Shown piece by piece: positions 1 to 4,961 of a DNA stretch of 22,400 nucleotides. Where the stretch lies: positions 1 through 22,400 of the IMG/VR virus record IMGVR_UViG_3300025769_012516, one strand, 5' to 3'. The notes beneath the pieces were generated by a model that worked only from the letters and a program-made list of their open reading frames with translations, had not been told where the DNA came from and did no database searches. The stretch is from a virus. The number at the start of each line of letters is the position of its first letter. Position 1 is the stretch's first letter. A program made the translations under genes and the position numbers.

Positions 1-183
1 AATAGCAATTTGTTTAGAGTAAACGGCTCGGAACTTTGCTTCTGCTTGTTCGGGAGTCGATCCGATACAAACAGACCAAAGAAAAGGGTAGTTACCGCAA
101 GTACCGAGTTGTCCGGCAGGACGGCAAGCGTAATGAGCATTTTCGGATGCTAGATTTTGGATCTCTAGTTTAAGTTTTTTCAT
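1..183 (-). CDS. Partial hypothetical protein (C-terminus beyond window)
   Basis: Translating the minus strand from the ATG at 183-181 gives 61 codons with no stop, running off the left edge, so only the N-terminus is present. It begins MKKLKLEIQNLASENAHYA and continues with two close Cys residues (ACRPAGQLGTCGN) and an STPEQAEAKFRAVY stretch that looks helical. The start overlaps the stop of the upstream gene in an ATGA arrangement, the coupling seen elsewhere in the window, which supports it as a real gene. I do not recognise a family. Confidence 0.7.
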   Translation of the reverse strand, partial: MKKLKLEIQNLASENAHYACRPAGQLGTCGNYPFLWSVCIGSTPEQAEAKFRAVYSKQIAI

Positions 184-773
184 TCTGCATCTTCTACGTA
201 GAAGTGGTTAATGGGAACTAAGTTACTGAGAGTTAAAATAGGAAAAAGTTTAACTACAATGATTTGAGATGTGTCGTTGGGTCTACCGTTGTCGTCCCAA
301 TCAACTTCTTCTTTCCATTCACCGTCAGCATCTTTATAGTCTGCTGCATCGGTTTCTGTAATTAAACAAGCATTGGTAGTAGAGATAAACTCGCTTAGTG
401 CATCCGATTCGTTCTGCGCACTTACTAAGTACTTAGGAGGAAATGCACAATCACAGTTTGCACACATATAAATGTGATCCCAATCTTCTAAGTCGATGTC
501 TGTTGGGATATCAACAAAATCGTATGAATGATGGTCGATCCATTTTAGGCAAGGGTATTTATTAGTTAGCTGAAATGAATGATCCAGGTTGGGTGAGTAA
601 ACGTAGAACCCGTCCCATGATGAACTGCGAAATAAAACTAATTCGTGTTCGGTATCGCCAGGAAGTTTTGTAGTTGTTTTAGGCATAGTAGTGTCTTTTA
701 GGAATTTAGGATAATCGTGAGTTTCTGGAAAAAGAGGAATTAAGTGTCTTAGAATGAAATCCTTCATTGACAT
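180..773 (-). CDS. Hypothetical protein, 197 aa, with Cys pair
   Basis: No family recognised. The protein is acidic, especially in the C-terminal third (ETDAADYKDADGEWKEEVDWDD), and has a compact Cys group near residue 105 (MCANCDCAFPPKYLV) that could bind a metal. The start at 773 directly abuts the TAG stop of the upstream gene (TAGATG) and a second ATG follows two codons later. There is no clear Shine-Dalgarno, so initiation probably depends on coupling. The stop overlaps the next start by ATGA. It lies in a run of small accessory genes at the left of the window. Confidence 0.75.
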   Translation of the reverse strand: MSMKDFILRHLIPLFPETHDYPKFLKDTTMPKTTTKLPGDTEHELVLFRSSSWDGFYVYSPNLDHSFQLTNKYPCLKWIDHHSYDFVDIPTDIDLEDWDHIYMCANCDCAFPPKYLVSAQNESDALSEFISTTNACLITETDAADYKDADGEWKEEVDWDDNGRPNDTSQIIVVKLFPILTLSNLVPINHFYVEDAE

Positions 774-1127
774 CTAAGTTAAATCCTTGAAACGTTTGGT
801 AGCTAAAGTTATTGCTTTATCGGATTGGTTTTCGAAGTATCCGCAAGCTACCCATGCTGCGTTGTATACATCGAAGTCGTCGTAAGTGTTGCGGTACTTG
901 GCTTGAAAAGCGTAAATGCAATCTAATCGGTAATGCCAAATCTTTAGCATTAAGTCGATAGAATGAAGCGAGTTGTACGCTGCTTCGTTGGGTAATCGAA
1001 ATTCTGCGGTTGCCCATCCGAGAAACGATTGAGGTTGATTGTCAGATGTTGCTCCGGGTTTGTTAGTTATGGTTGCACCCCAGTCGGGGTCTAGAATTAA
1101 AACACTTTCGGGCCAAACCATTGACAT
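774..1127 (-). CDS. Hypothetical protein, 117 aa
   Basis: No family recognised. The frame opens at 1175 (2 bases after the previous stop), but an excellent AGGAGG lies at 1140-1135, seven bases before the ATG at 1127, so I choose the shorter form beginning MSMVWPESVLILDPDW. The longer form would add MHKPYPFILHYIGGFP and would start by coupling to the upstream TAG. The sequence is Trp- and Tyr-rich and ends with NAAWVACGYFENQSDKA and a helical ATKRFKDL tail. Its stop abuts the start of the next gene. Confidence 0.75.
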   Translation of the reverse strand: MSMVWPESVLILDPDWGATITNKPGATSDNQPQSFLGWATAEFRLPNEAAYNSLHSIDLMLKIWHYRLDCIYAFQAKYRNTYDDFDVYNAAWVACGYFENQSDKAITLATKRFKDLT

Positions 1128-1177
1128 TGGAAATCCTCCTATGTAATGAAGAATGAAAGGGTACGGTTTGTGCATGG

Positions 1178-1378
1178 CTATTTGTATCTGTCAGGAACAC
1201 CGCAAGCGTCGAGGAAACGAGCTTTGTCAAAGTTAGAGTTATGGTTATTGCAAACACTAGCTACAGATAAGCAGCATCGTACCCAGGTTTTCATAACTAG
1301 CGTTTTGTCAGAACCGTTTGGTTTTTGGAAAGACAGTTGTTGAGCGAGATCGTTGAAATGTTTACGAGACATGGACAT
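1178..1378 (-). CDS. Small hypothetical protein, 66 aa
   Basis: No family recognised. The protein is small and basic with four Cys, including an adjacent pair (VRCCLSVASVC). The ATG at 1378 is preceded by TAATTACCT, where TAA is the stop codon of the gene before it. There is no strong Shine-Dalgarno (only AAAAGAG further back). This is one of the TAAYTACC gene junctions described in the findings. A second in-frame ATG lies two codons downstream. Confidence 0.65.
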   Translation of the reverse strand: MSMSRKHFNDLAQQLSFQKPNGSDKTLVMKTWVRCCLSVASVCNNHNSNFDKARFLDACGVPDRYK

Positions 1379-1384
1379 AGGTAA

Positions 1385-1873
1385 TTACTCTTTTGTTTCG
1401 ATTGAAGTTTGAATTGATGGTGAAGGTTGAACGCAACAGTGCCCTGGAGAGGAAGGGAGGGCCAACCAATCGGGTAGGTCGGAGTTGTCGTAGGAAACTA
1501 AGTTGAAAGTACAACCGCACTCTTCTCGATGAGCGATTAGTCGTACCTGACACTCTTCGTGGAAACAATTGACGCAGAAGTGAACTACAGTGTTCCATCT
1601 GGCATTAACGTATTCACCCCATGACCAAACCCATTCACTAGGAGGAAGTTTAGATTTACAAGTAGGACAAGATTTGCGACTTGACTCGTAACCTATGATG
1701 GAATTGTAAGGAGCGGACAAACGGTATTTAAGGTCTGCCCGTTCAATGGGTGAGAGTTGCTGATTGCATTCTCTATCTAAGATATCGTTGATGAGTTCAT
1801 CGGGACGAGTAACGTCACCGTACAAAGTTTTGACGTAGACTTTGCGAAAGTATTCATTGTGGATTCTGGTCAT
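1385..1873 (-). CDS. Cys-rich, probably zinc-binding protein, 162 aa
   Basis: Two CxxC pairs, C69-P-T-C72 and C100-V-N-C103, are spaced about 28 residues apart as in a zinc ribbon. Further Cys and His lie at 108, 115, 119 and 121 (HREECGC). The N-terminal 60 residues contain a charged helical stretch (LINDILDRECNQQLSPIERADLKY). A zinc-bound fold is inferred from the Cys pattern alone. A role in DNA or RNA binding is possible but not shown. The start at 1873 has AAGGA about eight bases upstream. The stop TAA is part of the TAATTACC octamer ahead of the next gene. Confidence 0.75.
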   Translation of the reverse strand: MTRIHNEYFRKVYVKTLYGDVTRPDELINDILDRECNQQLSPIERADLKYRLSAPYNSIIGYESSRKSCPTCKSKLPPSEWVWSWGEYVNARWNTVVHFCVNCFHEECQVRLIAHREECGCTFNLVSYDNSDLPDWLALPSSPGHCCVQPSPSIQTSIETKE

Positions 1874-1877
1874 TGAA

Positions 1878-2180
1878 TTATTCCTTAGTTGAAGTTTCGG
1901 TAGGGACGACCCATACTTTGAATGGAACCATCTTATGTGAGACGGTAGTTGCTCTGGTTGTTAGCATGTAAGCGGCACGATAAAGGCCGCAATCTGTTAC
2001 TGTTACGGCATCGGTGAACACTGCTTTGCCGATACTCTTGGAAACAAGTGAATCGACAAGTTCTGTTAATTTTTGATCACAGATAGGTTCTAGTAGAAAC
2101 CCGTCTTTGTCTGCATCTGCTTCGATGGTGATTGATGTGTCAGCGGGAATCGTATCAGGCTTAGTCATGTAAACGTGCAT
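1878..2180 (-). CDS. Hypothetical protein, 100 aa
   Basis: No family recognised. It has alternating short hydrophobic and charged segments (TSITIEADADKDGF, KAVFTDAVTVTDCGLYRAAYML, VPFKVWVVP), which suggests a small beta-rich domain. It has no membrane segment or signal peptide. The ATG at 2180 is immediately preceded by AACTACC with no Shine-Dalgarno. An upstream TAACTACC contains the stop codon of the preceding gene. The next gene begins 4 bases beyond its stop. Confidence 0.7.
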   Translation of the reverse strand: MHVYMTKPDTIPADTSITIEADADKDGFLLEPICDQKLTELVDSLVSKSIGKAVFTDAVTVTDCGLYRAAYMLTTRATTVSHKMVPFKVWVVPTETSTKE

Positions 2181-2202
2181 GGTAGTTTTTCGTAAAAGGT
2201 AG

Positions 2203-2607
2203 TTAAGAAATGGGCCAGACGTAGGGTAAGTTGTCGGGTTCGGACCAGTTGAATTGGCCGTACCATACGGGATCTTTGCGTAACAAGTTGGACCGATGCG
2301 AAGCGTGCAAGGCGGGATCGCCTAGCCACTTGGGGGCACCAGTGTCGGGGAATGAATTACGAATTTGGTACAATTCGTTGGTGACTTCTATGTAACATTT
2401 GCTGCGTTGTTGCAGAACTAACATGCCGTGTATTGAGTACCGGGCTAACTCGTGAAAATGACCTTGCCACATTTTGGAAGCAGGATGGTTTTGCCATCCG
2501 CCGCGAAGGAGGGTTAGACATTCGCGGCATACTTGATTACGTAGTCGAAGATCATCTAAACACTCGAAACCTTGTCGGTAGTCGGCAAAGGGTAAGAATG
2601 TCTGCAT
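2203..2607 (-). CDS. Pyrimidine dimer DNA glycosylase-like protein (MSMEG_6728 type)
   Basis: The 134-residue protein starts MQTFLPFADYRQGFECLDD and carries the hallmarks I associate with the MSMEG_6728 / T4 endonuclease V-like family: a conserved N-terminus, WQNHPASKMWQGH at residues 38-50, GAPKWLGDPALHASH at 90-104, SNLLRKDPVWY at 106-116 and a terminal LPYVWP. Members are predicted to act on UV-damaged DNA, but activity is rarely shown. The frame extends upstream to 2709, but that part overlaps the neighbouring gene and does not resemble the family, so 2607 is chosen. The ATG is preceded by TAATTACC, with TAA being the upstream stop, and no Shine-Dalgarno. The usual RLGKQR motif reads RLRNQV here. 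Confidence 0.82.
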   Translation of the reverse strand: MQTFLPFADYRQGFECLDDLRLRNQVCRECLTLLRGGWQNHPASKMWQGHFHELARYSIHGMLVLQQRSKCYIEVTNELYQIRNSFPDTGAPKWLGDPALHASHRSNLLRKDPVWYGQFNWSEPDNLPYVWPIS

Positions 2608-2612
2608 GGTAA

Positions 2613-2834
2613 TTACGATTGACGGGTTAGGGGAAACACGGTGAGGGAACGAAGATTGTTGTAGCGAATTTTGATATCGCCACCGTTGGGAAAGTCTCGG
2701 ATGCTGCATGGTTTACCGTCATATGGTGATGACGGGTCATGGTAGATAAAGTCTTTGCCAGCTTCGAAATCTTCGATGGCAGCAGAAGATGAACGGTAGT
2801 CACGACCATAAGCGGGAGTAAGTGTGATAAACAT
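2613..2834 (-). CDS. Small conserved-looking hypothetical protein, 73 aa
   Basis: It begins MFITLTPAYGRDYRSSSAA and contains FEAGKDFIYHD, GKPCSIRDFPNG and a final IRYNNLRSLTVF. I recall similar short proteins in phage and environmental genomes but no assigned function. AGGAG lies six bases before the ATG at 2834, which fixes the start. The stop TAA (TAATTACC) sits 5 bases before the start of the glycosylase-like gene. A second open frame in the same interval, at 2627-2809, is Ser/Thr/Pro-rich and lacks such a start, so I treat it as a shadow. Confidence 0.72.
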   Translation of the reverse strand: MFITLTPAYGRDYRSSSAAIEDFEAGKDFIYHDPSSPYDGKPCSIRDFPNGGDIKIRYNNLRSLTVFPLTRQS

Positions 2835-2857
2835 TGGATGCTCCTGGAAAGGAAAGG

Positions 2858-3091
2858 TTAGTTAGCGTTGGTAGGACGGGTTTGACGTTGATCGAAACAT
2901 TGAACGGCCTTTGCTCTGTTGCTGAAAGTAGACTCGTACAGAACAGAGGAAGGAATACCGTTGTCTAGCTTTTGAACTAAGTAGCGGTATGATTCGCGAA
3001 TTGCTCCACCCGGTTCAAGAACAGCAATGATCGAGAAACATAAATTGTCTTCGACGGCAATTCGAATTAATGTTGAAGTGGTGGTACGCAT
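2858..3091 (-). CDS. Small hypothetical protein, 77 aa
   Basis: No family recognised. An N-terminal hydrophobic beta-like part (LIRIAVEDNLCFSIIAVLE) is followed by a polar half (SYRYLVQKLDNGIPSSVLY, SNRAKAVQCFDQRQ). The ATG at 3091 is preceded by TAACTACCAA and no Shine-Dalgarno. It is the first gene after the intrinsic terminator at 3107-3139, and there is almost no room for a promoter between them. It is therefore probably expressed by readthrough or from a promoter inside the previous gene. Confidence 0.68.
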   Translation of the reverse strand: MRTTTSTLIRIAVEDNLCFSIIAVLEPGGAIRESYRYLVQKLDNGIPSSVLYESTFSNRAKAVQCFDQRQTRPTNAN

Positions 3092-3106
3092 TTGGTAGTT
3101 AAAGTA

Positions 3107-3139
3107 AAAAGAGAAAGGACTGTCCCCGAAGGGACAGTC
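3107..3139 (-). terminator. Intrinsic terminator with UUCG tetraloop
   Basis: On the minus strand a perfect 9-bp stem, GACTGTCCC (3139-3131) and GGGACAGTC (3126-3118), closes the very stable loop TTCG. It is followed by CTTTCTCTTTTT. It lies about 24 bases after the stop of the gene at 3163-3414. Confidence 0.85.
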
Positions 3140-3162
3140 GAGTGAAGGATGTCTAGTTAGTG

Positions 3163-3414
3163 TCAGTGGCTATGTTTGATAGCTACATCTTCTATCTTTA
3201 CGATGATGGATTCGATCCGTGGCACAGCAGGAACAGCAGAGTAGTGTAAAACTACATCAGGCCAGTAATCATCATCTTGTGATAAAGCCTCCCGTTCTTT
3301 TGCTGTTTGATTGAGATGAGTTAAAAGATGTTTCTCGGCTTGCTCTTTGGTAGGAGCGTCAACTTCGTACACATTCAATAATTCTTCTCGAACCCCTAAA
3401 GTGAAAATCGGCAT
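3163..3414 (-). CDS. Small acidic hypothetical protein, 83 aa
   Basis: No family recognised. A short beta-like N-terminus (MPIFTLGVREELLNVYEVDA) leads into a helical, charged stretch (TKEQAEKHLLTHLNQTAKERE). The C-terminus is DVVLHYSAVPAVPRIE followed by SIIVKIEDVAIKHSH. The start has TTAATTACCAA directly upstream and AAAGG eleven bases before it, a long spacing for a Shine-Dalgarno. It stands alone between the gene-free stretch and an intrinsic terminator, so it looks like a one-gene transcription unit, possibly from the candidate promoter at 3524-3552. Confidence 0.7.
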   Translation of the reverse strand: MPIFTLGVREELLNVYEVDAPTKEQAEKHLLTHLNQTAKEREALSQDDDYWPDVVLHYSAVPAVPRIESIIVKIEDVAIKHSH

Positions 3415-3458
3415 TTGGTAATTAACCTTTCGAAGTAGAAAACAGTAAGTAGGTCGCT

Positions 3459-3470
3459 GGGCGATCGCCC
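3459..3470. repeat. 12-base palindrome GGGCGATCGCCC (HIP1 core)
   Basis: A perfect palindrome whose centre GCGATCGC equals the HIP1 octamer that is over-represented in many cyanobacterial genomes. I noticed only this copy in the window. Confidence 0.6.
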
Positions 3471-3523
3471 AAAGTTAGCTATGTTTTGCGACCGACAAAG
3501 TGTGGAACCGTTCCACCCCCTAT

Positions 3524-3552
3524 AAGATATCGGAATAGGTGAACCGATTCAA
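3524..3552 (-). promoter_or_regulatory. Candidate sigma70-type promoter
   Basis: On the minus strand TTGAAT (3552-3547) and TATCTT (3529-3524) are separated by 17 bases, each matching four of six consensus positions. It would start transcription near 3517 and feed the gene starting at 3414. Confidence 0.35.
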
Positions 3553-3620
3553 TAGCTAAAAAGGTAAAAAGCGGTCGGATTAATATAATAAATAAGGATC
3601 GCGCGCGTATGCGTTCGCTC

Positions 3621-3674
3621 AGAAGTATAATTAATGTTTTTAATTAATTATGTTTTGCGTAGAAGTGTAATTAA
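3621..3674. repeat. Direct repeats in AT-rich gap
   Basis: AGAAGTATAATTAA (3621-3634) recurs as AGAAGTGTAATTAA (3661-3674), 13 of 14 bases identical and 40 bases apart. A second direct repeat, ATGTTTTGCG, occurs at 3481-3490 and 3650-3659. The interval between the copies is nearly all A and T. These could be operator or iteron-like sites. Confidence 0.5.
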
Positions 3675-3685
3675 CTATTCAAACG

Positions 3686-3721
3686 AAAAACGCGAAGCAT
3701 CCAGTTAAGAATGCTTCGCGT
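3686..3721 (-). terminator. Intrinsic terminator
   Basis: On the minus strand ACGCGAAGCAT (3721-3711) pairs perfectly over 11 bp with ATGCTTCGCGT (3700-3690) around a 10-base loop and is followed by TTTTCGTTTG. It lies about 80 bases after the stop of the basic protein at 3800-4132. Confidence 0.8.
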
Positions 3722-3799
3722 ACGTGCGTGATAATAATGTTGAAGAAGGTTACTAAATACGGAAAATTTTTCGCTTTCTTTCGTTAGTTGCTTGAACGC

Positions 3800-4132
3800 T
3801 CAAGCAGAGACAACATTAGCTACTTTCTTTTTAGCCTTTTTAGTCCTAACTTTGGGAGCAAGCAGGTTCAATAGGTCTTTGTCTTTTTTGCGAATTAAAA
3901 CAACTAGGCGTTCTAGGTTTTGGGCATAAGACTCTTCTTTAGTTTCAAGGATCACCCGTCGATAACCTTTGAGTTTGTTGGGAGATCCTTTCCTTTCCAG
4001 AGGGTCTGCTTTACGTACTTCCAACCCGTTAGGTTGATAGGACTTTGCTCCCTTTGGTCTACCGAACGTCTTAACAGCAGGTTCCTTTGCTTGTTTTTTA
4101 GAGGGTGCTTTAGTTACTTTTTTCTTAGGCAT
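3800..4132 (-). CDS. Very basic Lys-rich protein, 110 aa, AT-hook-like motif
   Basis: About a third of the residues are Lys or Arg. Both ends are Lys clusters (MPKKKVTKAPSKKQAKE and VRTKKAKKKVANV). A GRPKGAKSYQPNG segment at residues 24-36 contains the GRP core of an AT-hook. The central part (ETKEESYAQNLERLVVLIRKKDKDLLNLL) is predicted helical. Binding to DNA or RNA is a reasonable inference, but no family is recognised. It is a single-gene unit with its own promoter (4171-4199) and terminator (3686-3721), and an operator-like repeat overlaps the promoter, so it is probably regulated separately from the replication genes upstream. Confidence 0.75.
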   Translation of the reverse strand: MPKKKVTKAPSKKQAKEPAVKTFGRPKGAKSYQPNGLEVRKADPLERKGSPNKLKGYRRVILETKEESYAQNLERLVVLIRKKDKDLLNLLAPKVRTKKAKKKVANVVSA

Positions 4133-4151
4133 GATACTCTTTTGGGTGAGA

Positions 4152-4184
4152 GGTAATTAAGTATGTAGTTATACTATGATTACC
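4152..4184. promoter_or_regulatory. Operator-like inverted repeat over a promoter
   Basis: The arms GGTAAT (4152-4157) and ATTACC (4179-4184), then AGTAT (4160-4164) and ATACT (4171-4175), pair around GTAGTT with a 2/3-base asymmetric internal loop. The repeat covers the -10 element and start region of the promoter at 4171-4199. The outer arms match the GGTAATTACC-type sequence found at several gene starts. The XRE regulator encoded nearby is an obvious candidate ligand. Confidence 0.5.
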
Positions 4185-4199
4185 TTTTACGTTTGTCAA
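4171..4199 (-). promoter_or_regulatory. Sigma70-type promoter for the basic protein gene
   Basis: On the minus strand a perfect TTGACA (4199-4194) is followed, after 17 bases, by TAGTAT (4176-4171). It begins 1 base into the intergenic side of the upstream stop codon and would start transcription about 30 bases before the start codon at 4132. Confidence 0.6.
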
Positions 4200-4388
4200 T
4201 CAGGAAGGTTTCTTTTTTTGAAAAGGTTTTTTACCTTTGTTTTTTGCTGCTTTTGCTTTTCCTCCTTCCGAAGCAATTTTAGATCGTTCTTGACTGGACA
4301 GCATTTTGGCTCTTGCTGGTCCTCCTCTTTTTCCGCCTCTGCTACCGAGTTGTTTTGCTGCGTTTGAACTTGCTCTTGACTTTGCCAT
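4200..4388 (-). CDS. Small Gly/Lys-rich protein with RGGKxxxAR-type motif, 62 aa
   Basis: The protein contains SRGGKRGGPARAKMLSSQER (residues 16-35) followed by SKIASEGGKAKAAKN, an arrangement like the short GGKARA...LSPEERSEIARKAA motif found in many small bacterial, plasmid and phage proteins and in KGG-repeat stress proteins. The function of that motif is unsettled. The rest is Lys-rich (KNKGKKPFQKKKPS). AAAAGGAT lies upstream at a good Shine-Dalgarno distance. The ATG overlaps the stop of the XRE regulator gene (TAATG), so the two are probably co-translated. The high positive charge suggests nucleic acid binding. Confidence 0.72.
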   Translation of the reverse strand: MAKSRASSNAAKQLGSRGGKRGGPARAKMLSSQERSKIASEGGKAKAAKNKGKKPFQKKKPS

Positions 4389-4840
4389 TATGAGTATCCT
4401 TTTGGAGAAATGAGTTGCAGTAATCGCAAATCAGTTATGGACAATGTACCAGATTCATAAGAATCTAGCAATCTATCTATATGCTCTGTAGCGGGGTTGC
4501 GGATTTTATAGAATACTGTCCTGTTATTCTTAGTTTGACGAAGTAATCGTAGAGCTTGAGGGTATTGCTTAGATTCTCCTAACGCCCCTAACCATAACCT
4601 AAGTCGCTCTGGAGAAGGAGGAATGTTGTACCCTTCTTCGATGTTGCGAATGGTATACATGCTTAGGTTTAAAGCTTTTGCTACTTCAGTACGAGTTAAG
4701 TTTTTTTGGATTCTAAGGGAACGCAAGTATTCTCCAAAATCGGAGAATATAGCTTTTCGTTTACCTTTAGGTTTCTCTTCTTTTCTTCTTGCTCGGGTCC
4801 GGTTTTCTCGGGAGTTTTTTGCCACCTTGTTTCTCCACAT
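4388..4840 (-). CDS. XRE-family helix-turn-helix regulator, 150 aa
   Basis: Residues about 35-88 (FGEYLRSLRIQKNLTRTEVA, then KALNLSMYTIRNIEEGYNIP) match the Cro/CI-type helix-turn-helix, with TRTEVAKAL as helix 2 and SMYTIRNIEEG as the recognition helix. A very basic N-terminal extension precedes it. The C-terminal 60 residues are not recognised. The first ATG (4840) has no Shine-Dalgarno, while a GTG five codons in (4825) has GGAG seven bases upstream and may be the true start. The upstream gene overlaps by up to 74 bases. Its position beside the promoter and inverted repeat at 4152-4199 suggests local control, for example of the basic protein gene. Binding is inferred. Confidence 0.82.
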   Translation of the reverse strand: MWRNKVAKNSRENRTRARRKEEKPKGKRKAIFSDFGEYLRSLRIQKNLTRTEVAKALNLSMYTIRNIEEGYNIPPSPERLRLWLGALGESKQYPQALRLLRQTKNNRTVFYKIRNPATEHIDRLLDSYESGTLSITDLRLLQLISPKGYS

Positions 4841-4961
4841 GCAAATAGAGATCGTTGATTAATGATTTAATGTAATTAAAGTCTTTCTCATCTTCTGAAG
4901 TAACAAACAAAGATACGGTTTTATTGTCAGGGGGATCGGGTTCGGACGTACGTAAAATCAT
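4767..4961 (-). CDS. Small hypothetical protein, 64 aa
   Basis: No family recognised. An acidic N-terminal half (MILRTSEPDPPDNKTVSLFV, SEDEKDFNYIKSLINDLYLH) is followed by a strongly basic tail (KKLPRKPDPSKKKRRET). The ATG overlaps the primase-helicase stop as ATGA, with AGGTGA upstream as ribosome binding site. The 3' third overlaps the 5' end of the XRE gene in another frame. The gene fills an otherwise empty interval, which supports it, but the overlap keeps confidence moderate. Confidence 0.6.
   Translation of the reverse strand: MILRTSEPDPPDNKTVSLFVTSEDEKDFNYIKSLINDLYLHVEKQGGKKLPRKPDPSKKKRRET

Larger units (their letters stand above)
3415..3799. other. Largest gene-free stretch: candidate regulatory region or origin
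   Basis: No credible reading frame on either strand in 385 bases. From right to left it holds a terminator for the gene at 3800, an AT-rich core (about 3570-3660) with direct repeats, a candidate minus-strand promoter (3524-3552), an inverted repeat GTGGAA-CCG-TTCCAC (3502-3516), a 12-base palindrome (3459-3470) and the start-proximal octamer of the next gene. AT-rich DNA plus short direct repeats is compatible with a replication origin, but nothing here proves it. Confidence 0.5.

Noticed and set aside
774-1175. Longer start of the 117-residue gene
   Set aside because: AGGAGG with seven-base spacing before 1127 is much stronger than the uncoupled context at 1175, although coupled initiation at 1175 remains possible.
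2627-2809. Alternative minus-strand frame within 2613-2834
   Set aside because: Low-complexity Ser/Thr/Pro composition and no Shine-Dalgarno. The 73-residue frame has both a good start and familiar sequence.
3459-3470. Cyanobacterial host
   Set aside because: One HIP1 copy is not enough, and no photosynthesis-related gene is present.
4623-4862. Plus-strand frame of 79 codons
   Set aside because: It lies antisense to the XRE regulator, is hydrophobic in a pattern typical of complement translation, and has no ribosome binding site.
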